Part shown: positions 1 to 8,900 of the stretch, in pieces
Layout of the letters: every line of letters starts with the position of its first letter
Position numbering within the stretch: the stretch's first letter is position 1
Assembly (NCBI GenBank): GCA_018712805.1
Contig: DVGI01000030.1
Span: 1-64,000, forward strand
Origin: Candidatus Fimenecus excrementavium
GTDB taxonomy: Bacteria > Bacillota > Clostridia > Oscillospirales > Acutalibacteraceae
Length of the DNA stretch: 64,000 nt
Direction: 5' to 3'
Notes under the pieces: generated by a model
Told to the model about the DNA's origin: nothing
What the model saw: only the letters and a program-made list of their open reading frames with translations
The model's database searches: none
Position numbers and translations under genes: made by a program

Positions 1-15
1 CCAAAGATTTAGGAT

Positions 16-510
16 ATGGAGAATAAAGATATGAGAGAATTTGACTTATACCCACCAATGCAGCTATGGCTTAAAGCATACCTGAAAGATAAATACAAAT
101 CTGCTGAGGAAATAATCGTAGTTGACTCACACAGCGAACGATTGGATAGAGTTCTTAGAAAGTACGGTATCATTCAAGAAGAAGCTATCGGTGTAGATAT
201 TCAAATTGATGTTCTCGGCATAGTAAAGAAGGCAGATGAGTTCAAACTGTTTTTTATTGAAGCAAAAAAGACAAGTTTAACTCTGCGTGATTTAGGACAA
301 CTGTGGGTATACTGCAAACTAATCGATCCGGAAGAAGCGTTTTTAATGACATCTGCGGACTTGGGATCGTTAAATAAACTTTTGAATGTTTATAAAAGGG
401 AAGATTTGCTTGATTTTGGTGATGGTAAGCGTATTAAAAAGATGAAAATAGCTATCTGGAATATGCAAGCCAATGCTCCTAATTCCGCGAGTATGATTCC
501 GAAAATCTAA
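16..510 (+). CDS. PD-(D/E)XK nuclease-like hypothetical protein
   Basis: A 164-residue soluble protein with no signal peptide or membrane segment. Residues 61-100 read as the core of a PD-(D/E)XK nuclease fold: Asp65 in a beta strand (DIQIDVLG), then Glu82-Ala-Lys84 (FFIEAKK) and Gln95 on the following helix. This arrangement is typical of restriction-type and Holliday-junction-type nucleases; the assignment rests on motif pattern only. A second ATG at codon 6 has the better-spaced GGAG and may be the real start. The gene is AT-rich compared with the rest of the window and lies beside TnpV, so it probably belongs to a mobile or defence region that continues off the left edge. Function unproven. 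Confidence 0.55.
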   Translation: MENKDMREFDLYPPMQLWLKAYLKDKYKSAEEIIVVDSHSERLDRVLRKYGIIQEEAIGVDIQIDVLGIVKKADEFKLFFIEAKKTSLTLRDLGQLWVYCKLIDPEEAFLMTSADLGSLNKLLNVYKREDLLDFGDGKRIKKMKIAIWNMQANAPNSASMIPKI

Positions 511-521
511 TTATTAAGCGA

Positions 522-550
522 AAATGGCGAGGTGAAACACCTCGCCATTT
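522..550. terminator. Bidirectional intrinsic terminator
   Basis: A perfect 13-bp stem (AAATGGCGAGGTG and its complement) with a 3-nt AAA loop lies between the convergent nuclease-like gene and TnpV. Short T-runs are present on both strands (TTT on plus, TTTT on minus), so it can end both transcripts. Confidence 0.8.
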
Positions 551-556
551 ACTAGT

Positions 557-931
557 TTATCGGAATATCACATCATTATATATAATTTCATTAATAACAT
601 CTATAATGTCGTTGTTTCTGTGCACCCATTCAAAAGGATTGGATTTTTTAAGTTCTTCAGTAACTTGGTATAACGATTTATATAGCGGTACCATATTTTC
701 ATAGATGCTATTTGCTAACTCGTCAATATCAGCAAGATAGCTATATAAATCACCACTTGTAATCAAATTAGTATAAAATATTTTTCTATGTTGTTTAATG
801 TATTGAAGGTGTCTTTGCCCCCACAATCCTATCGGCACTACGTCTTTGGCAGGAAGGGCGAGACAGGGGATAAGATAATCTCCCTGTTGTTCGTATGTGC
901 CACCCATCTGTTCAAATATTGTCTTTTTCAT
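557..931 (-). CDS. tnpV: TnpV family transposon-encoded protein
   Basis: A 124-residue protein that I recognise as TnpV. It opens with the characteristic MKKTIFEQMGGTYEQQGDY, followed by PIGLWGQRHLQYIKQHRK and the LTSGxLxSYLADID motif. TnpV proteins are common cargo of Tn916/Tn1549-like conjugative elements and small mobilisable units in gut Firmicutes; their biochemical role is unknown. It follows the small gene at 936-1121 with a 4-bp gap, so the two are co-transcribed. Full length for the family. It marks this end of the window as part of, or a remnant of, an integrated mobile element; no integrase or attachment site is visible. Confidence 0.88.
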   Translation of the reverse strand: MKKTIFEQMGGTYEQQGDYLIPCLALPAKDVVPIGLWGQRHLQYIKQHRKIFYTNLITSGDLYSYLADIDELANSIYENMVPLYKSLYQVTEELKKSNPFEWVHRNNDIIDVINEIIYNDVIFR

Positions 932-935
932 AACC

Positions 936-1121
936 TTAAACCTCCGTGATTCTGATTTTGAATTTCTTGACAGGTGCGTTGACTACTTTGATTAGAACAT
1001 CATCTACTGCGTCCGTATATCTGCCTTCTGCCAGCAGATTGTTCCGCAGCGCATTAAGAGCATTTAGAATAATTCTCCGTTCACTTTCATCAATCGCTAT
1101 GTAGTGTTTTTGATTTCGCAT
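936..1121 (-). CDS. Small TnpV-associated hypothetical protein
   Basis: A 61-residue basic protein (MRNQKHYIAIDESERRI...) with a predicted N-terminal strand followed by a helix (residues 12-30) and a C-terminal KKFKIRITEV strand. I do not recognise a domain. Small proteins of this general form commonly precede tnpV in Clostridia mobile elements. It has a near-perfect ribosome binding site (AAGGAGGT, 8 nt before the ATG) and an extended -10 promoter just upstream, and it is translated ahead of tnpV in the same unit. Confidence 0.7.
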   Translation of the reverse strand: MRNQKHYIAIDESERRIILNALNALRNNLLAEGRYTDAVDDVLIKVVNAPVKKFKIRITEV

Positions 1122-1144
1122 ATCCGCTTACCTCCTTCACTCAC

Positions 1145-1173
1145 ATTGTAGCAAGGAAGGTCTTGTTTGACGA
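1145..1173 (-). promoter_or_regulatory. Promoter of the tnpV pair
   Basis: On the minus strand an extended -10 (TGCTACAAT) is preceded 17 bp upstream by TCGTCA as a weak -35. It lies about 25-50 bp upstream of the start of the 61-residue gene. Confidence 0.55.
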
Positions 1174-1201
1174 ATGTGCGATTTCATTTTTGAACATAAA
1201 G

Positions 1202-1243
1202 AAAGACAGCATAAAAAGCATTTCTGCCTTCTACGCTGTCTTT
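1202..1243. terminator. Hairpin at the mobile-element/chromosome junction
   Basis: A 9-bp inverted repeat (AAAGACAGC ... GCTGTCTTT) with a long loop and short T-runs on both sides. It sits in the non-coding stretch 1122-1418, where composition changes from AT-rich accessory DNA to the GC-richer core. It could be a weak terminator or a remnant of an element end; nothing else coding is visible there. Confidence 0.4.
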
Positions 1244-1370
1244 TGGCCTTTGCAACGCCCATAAGCTGTATTTCAATATTGTTTTCAAATTACTGCCTTA
1301 TATGGCGTTAGCAAAAAGGCAGGCCCGTTTCTCTGTTCTTTTTGTTTTTAAAACACGGTTCCTGCCGCAC

Positions 1371-1406
1371 AAAAAGGCCGCCGGCACACTTTGCCGACGG
1401 CTTTTG
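1371..1406 (-). terminator. Terminator of the ymfF-ymfH-lgt-folD operon
   Basis: Read on the minus strand, AAAAGCCGTCGGCA pairs with TGCCGGCGGCCTTTT (one G-T wobble, 5-nt loop) and is followed by a T-run. It begins about 12 nt after the folD stop codon. Confidence 0.85.
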
Positions 1407-1418
1407 ATTTCTTGTTCC

Positions 1419-2285
1419 TTAATTCGGTTCGTCTTTAATGCCGTTTTGCTGTTTTGCCGCGGTGACGGTGTTTTTCAAAAGCGTTGCAATCGTCATCGGC
1501 CCGACGCCGCCGGGCACGGGCGTAATATAAGACGCTTTCGGTTCGACTGCGGCAAAATCCACGTCGCCGCAAAGCTTGCCGTTTTCGTCGCGGTCCATGC
1601 CGACGTCAATGACAACCGCGCCGTCTTTGACCATGTCCGCGGTGACAAAATGCGGAATCCCGACCGCCGCGACCAAAATATCGGCGCGCGAAGTGACGTC
1701 TTTTAAGTTTTTGGTTTTGGAGTGACAAATCGTCACCGTGCCGTTTTGGTGCAACAGCAGCATGGCCATCGGCTTTCCGACAATGTTGCTGCGCCCGATG
1801 ACCACGCACTCCTTGCCCGCGACATCAATATTGTAATGGCGGAGAATTTCCATAATTCCCGCAGGTGTGCAAGGCAAAAAGCTGTAGTCGCCGATCATAA
1901 TATGCCCGACGTTGACCGCGCTGAACGCATCGACGTCTTTTTTCCCGGAAATCGCGGCGATGACGGCTTCTTCGTCCAACTGTTTCGGGAGCGGCAGCTG
2001 GCAGAGAATGCCGTTAATAGAATCTTTGTGGTTCAGTTCCTCGACAAGCGCGAGCAGTTCTTCCTGCGTTGTCTCTTCGGGCAGGGCGTATTCTTCGGAA
2101 AGAATCCCCGCCGCTTCGCAGGCTTTCTTTTTGTTGTTGACATAAGTGCGCGACGCGGGGTTGTTGCCGACGATAATCACGGCGAGCCCCACCGAAACAC
2201 CCTGTTTCTTTAGGGCTTCGACTTCCTCTTTGACTTCTTCTTTGACTTTTGCGGAAACGGCTTTGCCGTCAAGAATCACTGCCAT
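1419..2285 (-). CDS. folD: Bifunctional methylene-THF dehydrogenase / methenyl-THF cyclohydrolase FolD
   Basis: Cytoplasmic one-carbon enzyme that interconverts 5,10-methylene-THF, methenyl-THF and 10-formyl-THF with NADP+. The 288-residue length is normal. The catalytic YxxxK is seen at Tyr48-Lys52 (YVNNKKK), the QLPLP motif at 96-100, the KDVDAF motif near 116-121 and the C-terminal TPVPGGVGPMT signature near 255. Its start lies 17 bp inside the end of lgt, so the two are translationally coupled, and it is the last gene of the operon before a strong terminator. It supplies folate one-carbon units that also involve glyA, purine synthesis and methionine synthesis elsewhere in the genome. Confidence 0.97.
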   Translation of the reverse strand: MAVILDGKAVSAKVKEEVKEEVEALKKQGVSVGLAVIIVGNNPASRTYVNNKKKACEAAGILSEEYALPEETTQEELLALVEELNHKDSINGILCQLPLPKQLDEEAVIAAISGKKDVDAFSAVNVGHIMIGDYSFLPCTPAGIMEILRHYNIDVAGKECVVIGRSNIVGKPMAMLLLHQNGTVTICHSKTKNLKDVTSRADILVAAVGIPHFVTADMVKDGAVVIDVGMDRDENGKLCGDVDFAAVEPKASYITPVPGGVGPMTIATLLKNTVTAAKQQNGIKDEPN

Positions 2286-3321
2286 TTTTGCCTTCCTCCT
2301 TTTGCTTTTTCTCGAGCATTTTGTTTTTCGCTTCTTTCGCCTTTTTCACTTGGCGGCTTTTTTCGCGTTTCTCCGCCTTTTCGTCTTCAAGCGAATAATC
2401 GAGCTCCGCGGGGAGCGTTTCCACCGGCGAAAACGGAACAGGGTGCTTTTTGAGTTCCACGAGTTTCGCAATCAAAATCGCGGCGCAGATAAGCACCAGC
2501 ACCATGGAAAGCACCTGGGACACGCGTAAGGAGGTTGTGCCTATGTAAAGGCTGTCGGTACGAAGCCCCTCCACCACCGCGCGCTCCGCGCCGTAGAGGA
2601 TCCCGTAGCAGAGAATCAGCTGGCCGCTGAATTTATAGGCTTTTTTGCAGATGATATAAATGATAATAAAGCTCGCAATGCACCAAAGCGATTCGTAAAG
2701 GAACGTCGGGTGCACGGGAACGGACGCGTCCATCGTAATCCCTTTTTCGGCAAATTCCGACTGGTGGCTGGAAATATAGCTCGCCACCTTGTCGCTGGTC
2801 ATGCCCCACGGCATCGTGGTGTTCGTGCCGAACGCCTCTTGGTTTGCGTAATTGCCCCAGCGGCCGATGCCCTGGCCGATTAAAAAGCTCATGCCTGCCA
2901 AATCCAAAAGCTTTAAGAAGTTAAGGCCGTTGTGCCGGCAGACCAGAAACGCGGCGAGAATCCCGCCGATAAGCCCGCCGTAAATCGCAAGGCCGCCCTC
3001 CCAAATCTGGGGGATTTCCGACAAATGGCGGCTGTAATAATCCCACTCGAACGCAACATAGTAAAGTCGCGCGCCGACAATCCCGCCGATTGTGCCGAAC
3101 AGCAAAATGTCAAGCATTTTGTTTAAGTCGAGCTTCCATTTGTAAGCCATCCGCCCGCCGAATAAAACGGCGAGCAGAAAGCCGAACGCAATAATCACGC
3201 CGTAGAATTTAACGGTAACTTCGTGGCCGAACACCGTAAATTCGCAAAGCGTGGAATACACGTTGAAAATGTGGTCAAGACCCGTGAATTTTACCGCGGT
3301 GTAATCCGTTAAAAACTGCAT
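2269..3321 (-). CDS. lgt: Prolipoprotein diacylglyceryl transferase Lgt
   Basis: Integral membrane enzyme that transfers a diacylglyceryl group from phosphatidylglycerol to the lipobox cysteine of prelipoproteins. About seven hydrophobic segments are visible across residues 30-300, and the family signature GxGRWGNYANQEAFG lies near residues 155-170. The protein is longer than the usual 260-300 residues because of a strongly charged cytoplasmic tail (about residues 300-350, rich in Lys and Glu). It starts 3 bp after the ymfH stop and overlaps folD by 17 bp, which shows tight operon coupling. Confidence 0.96.
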   Translation of the reverse strand: MQFLTDYTAVKFTGLDHIFNVYSTLCEFTVFGHEVTVKFYGVIIAFGFLLAVLFGGRMAYKWKLDLNKMLDILLFGTIGGIVGARLYYVAFEWDYYSRHLSEIPQIWEGGLAIYGGLIGGILAAFLVCRHNGLNFLKLLDLAGMSFLIGQGIGRWGNYANQEAFGTNTTMPWGMTSDKVASYISSHQSEFAEKGITMDASVPVHPTFLYESLWCIASFIIIYIICKKAYKFSGQLILCYGILYGAERAVVEGLRTDSLYIGTTSLRVSQVLSMVLVLICAAILIAKLVELKKHPVPFSPVETLPAELDYSLEDEKAEKREKSRQVKKAKEAKNKMLEKKQKEEGKNGSDS

Positions 3322-3324
3322 GGT

Positions 3325-4608
3325 TTATTCTCCTTCCGGCTTGATAACTGAAAGTGACGCGCAGTCGGTCTGCAGCGCGGTGCGAAGCCGCGCGTTGACT
3401 TCGTCAAGCGTTAAAGACTGTAAAATTTCGGTTTCGTCAAACAGCCCTTCTTTGCAGAAATACGCCGAAACCATCGCGTTTGCAATGCCGTCAATGTCAT
3501 TAAACTGCATGATGCTTCTGCCGTAAAGTTTTTTTCGGATGCGCTCGAAGTCGGCTTTTGAAATGCCGCTTTCCTGCAGCGCACGAATGCGCGCGGTGAT
3601 GCGCTTTTGCACCTCGCGCCCGTCGGGGGACTCGCCGGTGAAAATCCACGCCGCATAGCCGTAGCCGCAGAAATATTCGCTTTCAAACGAGGTGTTGATA
3701 AGCCCCGCTTCCAAAAGTTCGGAATAAAACGCCGAGGTTTTGCCCGCGACGGCTTCCAAAATAATGTCGCTTATAAGGATTTCCCGCAGGGAGCGTTCGG
3801 GCGTTTCGACTGCCTCTTTAAAGCCGAGGCTGAAAATCGGGAACGCCACCGAAAGCGTCTCTTCGGTATAACTTTCGGCGACTTCGCGCGGCTCGCGGTG
3901 GAATTTTCGTTCAATTTCGATTGGCTTTTGCGGCTTTAACAGCCGGTCAGCGACGGAAAGCACCTCATCGGGCGTGACGTTGCCCGCCACGCAAAGCACC
4001 ATATTGGAAAAGTTATAAAACGTCTCATAGCATTTGTATAAAAGCTCCGGCGTGATTTCGGCAATGGATTCTACCGTGCCGGCAATGTCGATGCGCACCG
4101 GGTGGGTTTTGTACATCGCCCGCAACAGGGAAAACAGCGCTTCCCAGCCCGCTTCGTCGCGGCACATTTGAATTTCCTGCCCGATAATGCCCTGTTCTTT
4201 CTGCACGGTTTTTTCGGTGAAATAGGGGTGCGTCACAAAGTCGAGCAAAATTTCCAGCGACTCCTGAAATTTGCCGGTGCAGCTGAACAAATAACAGGTC
4301 TTGTCAAACGACGTGTAAGCGTTGGCGCTCGCGCCGGTTTTGGCGTAGCGCTCAAACGCGTCTAAGTCTTCGCTTTCAAACAGCTTGTGCTCTAAGAAAT
4401 GGGCAATGCCCTCCGGCACACAGGTGAATTTTTCCTCGCCGTTTAAGCGGAATTCCGTGTCAATCGAGCCGTAGCGCGTGCCGAACACCGCATAGGTCGC
4501 GGCGTAGTTTTTCTTGGGGTAGACTAAAATTTTCAAACCCGACGGGTGGTCGATTTCAAAATAGCTCTCGCCGAGTCTTTCACTTTTCACTTCACGAATG
4601 TCAGGCAT
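3325..4608 (-). CDS. ymfH: M16 family zinc protease-like protein YmfH (active-site partner)
   Basis: M16 (insulinase/pitrilysin) family protein, 427 residues from the chosen ATG at 4608. That start is preceded by AAAGGAGG and overlaps the ymfF stop by 8 bp; the longer reading to 4701 would run about 100 bp into ymfF and is unlikely. The zinc site HFLEH is present (HxxEH) together with a downstream Glu in GQEIQM about 75 residues later, so this is the catalytically competent member of the pair. In Bacillus the ymfF-ymfH pair is linked to the EF-P 5-aminopentanol modification locus, but no efp or ymfI is in this window, so that link is inference. Confidence 0.9.
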   Translation of the reverse strand: MPDIREVKSERLGESYFEIDHPSGLKILVYPKKNYAATYAVFGTRYGSIDTEFRLNGEEKFTCVPEGIAHFLEHKLFESEDLDAFERYAKTGASANAYTSFDKTCYLFSCTGKFQESLEILLDFVTHPYFTEKTVQKEQGIIGQEIQMCRDEAGWEALFSLLRAMYKTHPVRIDIAGTVESIAEITPELLYKCYETFYNFSNMVLCVAGNVTPDEVLSVADRLLKPQKPIEIERKFHREPREVAESYTEETLSVAFPIFSLGFKEAVETPERSLREILISDIILEAVAGKTSAFYSELLEAGLINTSFESEYFCGYGYAAWIFTGESPDGREVQKRITARIRALQESGISKADFERIRKKLYGRSIMQFNDIDGIANAMVSAYFCKEGLFDETEILQSLTLDEVNARLRTALQTDCASLSVIKPEGE

Positions 4609-5887
4609 TTTCCGCTTCCTCCTTTCCGGCAAGCAGATATACGGTGTCGAGCGTAAGCGATTTCGCCGCGCGCACAACGTCTTCGCGCGTGACTGCCGCA
4701 AGGCCTTTCACCATATCTTCCGGCGTGCAGACCGCGCCGTCGAGCGACTGGGCAAAATAGACGTCAAGCCCTTCCGGCGTGTCGCCGAGCCCGCGGAACG
4801 CGTCGCACAGTGCTGCTTTCGAGGCGGCAAATTCCTCGTCGGTAAATTCGCCGTTCTGCATGACTTTCAACTGTTTTTTGATTTCACTAAGCGCCGCGTC
4901 TTTGTTTTTGCGCTCAATCCCGCTTTGCACCATCACAATGCCTTTGTTGCGGTCGAGCCGCGCCGAGCAGTAATAGCAAAGACTCAGCTTTTCGCGGACG
5001 TGCATAAACAATCTTGAATACGGGCCGCCGCCGAACAAATCGGTCATCAGCCGCATTGCAAAATAGCCGTCATCGCGGTCGCGCATGCCGGTGCGGAAGC
5101 CCAAAACCAGCTTGCTTTGGTTGACGTCCATTTCTTCGGTGACTTCAGTGACGTCCTCCGCCGATTCCACGAACACGGTCTGAATTTCCGCCGGGGCGCG
5201 GTCGCCGTTTTGCAGTTCGAGCGCCTTATGAAGCATGTTTTCAAACGGCGCAAAATCCACATTGCCTATCACCTGCACGCTGACCGTCGCTTCGCGAAGT
5301 AACTGCTGCCAAGCTTTAAACATACTTTCCGGTGTGACGGCGCGTACCGCTTCCAAAAGTTCCGCTTTGGAAACGCCGAAAGGCTCGTCCGCGCACATGA
5401 TTTCAAGGCAGCGCGACAACGCATAAGCGCGTTTGTCATTTAACTCGCTTTCCAAATCCTCGGCGCAAAGGCGCACTTCCGTTTCGAGCTGGGCGCGGTC
5501 AAACAAGCCGTTTTCGGCGTGGGGCGAGAACAACAGCTCCAAAAGCAGCCGCAGCGCTTCCACGCTCAATTGTTCGCCCGAAAGCGCCAAATCGTCGCGG
5601 ATACAGGTAATCGAAAACCGCAGGCGATAACCCTCGCCGAGTTTGGAAACGTCGGCGGAAAGGATTGCGCCGTAAAGCTCCTCTAACCGCTCGTTTAACT
5701 TCGAAAGCGTCGGGTATTTTGCCGACGCGTGCGTAAGAAACGACGCGAGCACCGCATTTTCCGCGGTGTTTTCGAGCAGCGGCATCAGTAAAAGAACAGA
5801 AATACAGGTCGTTTTTGTGTTTTCGGTACGCACTTGCAAAAGCCGGAGCTTTTCGCCGATTTGCGTTACCTCTGGTTGAACCGACAT
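4601..5887 (-). CDS. ymfF: M16 family inactive partner protein YmfF
   Basis: A 428-residue M16-family protein. The position equivalent to the HxxEH zinc motif reads SFLTHASAKYP, so the motif is missing, as is usual for the YmfF-like non-catalytic half that pairs with a YmfH-like half. The conserved C-terminal M16 region is seen (GGGPYSRLFMHVREKLSLCYY near residues 280-300), typical of the R/Y pair that completes the partner's site. It is first in the operon ymfF-ymfH-lgt-folD and has its own promoter at 5921-5949. Confidence 0.88.
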   Translation of the reverse strand: MSVQPEVTQIGEKLRLLQVRTENTKTTCISVLLLMPLLENTAENAVLASFLTHASAKYPTLSKLNERLEELYGAILSADVSKLGEGYRLRFSITCIRDDLALSGEQLSVEALRLLLELLFSPHAENGLFDRAQLETEVRLCAEDLESELNDKRAYALSRCLEIMCADEPFGVSKAELLEAVRAVTPESMFKAWQQLLREATVSVQVIGNVDFAPFENMLHKALELQNGDRAPAEIQTVFVESAEDVTEVTEEMDVNQSKLVLGFRTGMRDRDDGYFAMRLMTDLFGGGPYSRLFMHVREKLSLCYYCSARLDRNKGIVMVQSGIERKNKDAALSEIKKQLKVMQNGEFTDEEFAASKAALCDAFRGLGDTPEGLDVYFAQSLDGAVCTPEDMVKGLAAVTREDVVRAAKSLTLDTVYLLAGKEEAENA

Positions 5888-5920
5888 TGAATTACTCCCT
5901 TTTTTAAAGTCAATAGGCTT

Positions 5921-5949
5921 ATTTTAGCATACTGCGGAAAAATTTTCCA
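5921..5949 (-). promoter_or_regulatory. Promoter of the ymfF operon
   Basis: On the minus strand TGGAAA and TAAAAT are separated by 17 bp, with an extended -10 (TGCTAAAAT). The start codon of ymfF lies about 35 bp downstream, after a GGGAG ribosome binding site. Confidence 0.6.
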
Positions 5950-5954
5950 CATAT

Positions 5955-8900
5955 TCAAAATATTTTTACAATATGATTTTCCCCGTCGGGGCGAAGAAAT
6001 GCCGCCGCTTCGCCGTCGATTTCCACGCGTCCGGCGGCATTCTCCGCGACTGTGACTTCAATCTTCGCGCCGCCGAGATAAATGAAAAACTGAAACGCGC
6101 CCCAGCTTTTCGGCGGGTTCGGATGAAAATACAAATTGCCGTTAATAAAGCGAAGCCCTAAAAGCACCTCGGTCACAAGGGCGTAAAACTGCCCCGCCGA
6201 GCCCGAATAAAGGCTCCAGCCGCCGCGCCCGGGCTCGACCGCCGCATAGACGTCGCCGGCGAAATAATACGGCTCGGTTTTATAGACCGCTTCGTCTTTA
6301 TTAAGCGGATTTAACAGCGACAAAACCGCTTCGCCCTCTTTTTGGTTGCCGCTTTCAAACAGCGCGCGGCAAAACCACACCGCAGCGTGGGTATATTGCC
6401 CGCCGTTTTCCCGAACCCCGGGCGGATAGCTTGCCACATAGCCCGCCGAGCGGTCTTTCCCCGAGAAGGGCGGCCAAAACAGGCGCACAAGTCCGTTTTC
6501 GGAATCCACCAACGCCGTGTAGGCGGTTTGAAGCGCCGTTTGCACACGCATTTTATCGGGCATTTTCGCGAACACGGCAAAGCTTTGCGTAAGGCTGTCG
6601 ATACGGCATTCTTCGCAAAGGTTCGCCCCCATTTTTCGCCCGTCGTCAAAATAAGCGCGCAAATAATGGTCGCCGTCCCAAGCCGAACGGTCCACGGCTT
6701 CGCGCAAATTTTTAGCCAAAGTGCGGTAAACGTCCGCGCCCTCGCCGAGGGCTTCCAAAAGGGCGGAAAACGCGTCGAGCACCACGGCGGCAAACTGCGA
6801 AAGCCAGACGCTTTCGCCTTTTCCCTTTACGCCGACTTGATTAAAACTGTCGTTCCAGTCGCCCGCGCCCATTTTTAAAAGCCCGTGTTCGCCGAACTGC
6901 AAGCCTTTTTCTAAGGCGCGTTTCGCGTGCTCCAAAACGCTCGCTTTCTCTTTTCCTGCGTGCGCGGCAAAATAGCGCTCGTCCTCGGTTTCTTCGAGCG
7001 GCGGCGCGTCCAAAAACGCAATTTGCTTTTCTAACATTTCCCGGTCGCCGGTCGAAAGCACATAGCGCGCTACCGTGAGCGGCAGCCAAAACAGGTCGTC
7101 GCTGTAACGGGTTCGCACCCCGCGCTTACCCGCGCCGGCTTTTGCGGCGGGGTGCCACCAGTGGAGCACGTCGCCCTCCGAAAACTGCGCGGCGCAGCAG
7201 CGGTAAATTTGCAGCCGGCAAAGCTTCGGACGAACGGGCAGCAGCGCGGCGGCATCTTGAAGCTGGTCTCGAAAGCCGAACGCCCCGCCGGACTGGTAAA
7301 AGCCCGTGCGCGCAAACAGGCGGCCCGCTTCGATTTGATTGGGCAAAAACGCATTGAACAGCGTGTTAAACGCCTTATCATTCGTTTTGACGCGAATGCG
7401 GTCGCCAAAATGCATCGGCGGCAAATCCGCTTTCGCAAGGCGCGCGGCGCCCTCGGCAAAGCGGGAAAAGCTTAAAATAAACTTGACCCGCTCTTTACGG
7501 CGCGGCGGCAAATAGAGTTTCTTGCCCACCGCGGCACAGCCGAACACCTGCGGCAAATCGCCGCCGCTGTCCCATCTGCCTGCGGCAAAATCGTCGTCAT
7601 GCACCGTAAAAAAGGTATTTTCCCCTTCCGCAAAAAGGCGCATTGTGCCCGGGTACGCGGGCGTAAGCGGGCTGTGCACTTCAAGCGCGCCGCCGAAAAA
7701 CCGCGATTGCAGATTTTTGGCGCGGCGGTCGTCTTCACCGAGCACCGGGCGCGTATAATAGCAAACCTCCGCCTGTTTTTCAGCGTCATTTTGGTTTTCG
7801 AGAAGCACCTCCACCTGTTTTCGCATACCTTTTCGGGGAACGGTCACCGTGACGGTGACCTGAATCCCGGCGGCGGAAGAAACATATTCGGCGCGGTTGT
7901 CGCCAAAGAGGACGCAGGACGCGCGCAAAACATCAAAAGTCTTGCCGTTCACGCGCAAAAACAGCCGTTCGCCCAAATTGTCAAGCATCGGGTCGTTGGA
8001 AAAGGTCGTCAATTTGTTAAGCCTTGCGTTTTGGGCAAAAGTCGTGCCGAGCGTGCTGTCGCTAAGAAGTGTGCCGAACGTCGGGTTCGCGAGCATATAG
8101 CACCACGGCAAAACCGGCTTTCGGCTGATTTCGCTACCCTGCTCCGAAAAACGGTTCGGGGCGGACGCGCTAACACAATCGAAAACAAAGCTTTGTGAAA
8201 ATGCTTTTTTCTCTGCCGCGCCCTCGTCGGGACTTCCCAGCGGCACCAACGCGTCCGACAGCGCCAAAAGGGTGGTTCGGTCGGGAAGCGATATGCTTTC
8301 GCGCCGCAGAACATACACATTGCCCGTGTCCGAGTGAAGTCCCGGGCAGCTTGTTTTGAAAAGTACCGTTTCGATTTGTTTTTTTAGGCTTTCGCCTTGG
8401 GTTTCGGAGCCGGAAAAGCAAAGCACAAGGTCACAGGCAACCCCGCGGGCGCGCAGTTCCCCGAACGCCTCTATAAACGGCTTTGCCGCCGCAAAATCCG
8501 AAAGCGCGGTCAGCGTGACGGTCAAAATCGGGCGGTCGCCGGAAATCCCGAGCCGCCAAAGCGCTTCAACCCCCTGCCGGTTTTCGCGCATCGCGTTTAT
8601 TTGCACCGGCGCGGGCTCGGCTTTGAAAAACAGGGCGGGCAAAAATGCGTTTGCCGCGGCGCTTTTCGAGGTGTCGTCGCAAAACGCGGCGCGGGCGGCT
8701 TTTTTCGCCGGCGGCGCGCCTTCGGTGCGCAAAGAGCCGATAACGGAAGCAATTTCCGCTTGCGAGCGCCCGCAGCAAAGAAACAGCGTCACGGTTTTTT
8801 CGCCGTGCGCCGAGAGGTCCATGGGAATTCGCGCCGCAAAGCAGACGTCGGCAATCCCCGAACGGTCATTTTCCGTAAAATCCGCGTCCGAAAGCGAAAA

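Noticed and set aside
1122-1418. Possible integration site or tRNA at the mobile-element junction
   Set aside because: No cloverleaf and no direct repeat pair could be found by reading; only hairpins are seen.
4609-4701. Longer start for ymfH (31 extra residues)
   Set aside because: It lies wholly within ymfF, is Arg-rich and low quality, and the ATG at 4608 has a perfect AAAGGAGG site.
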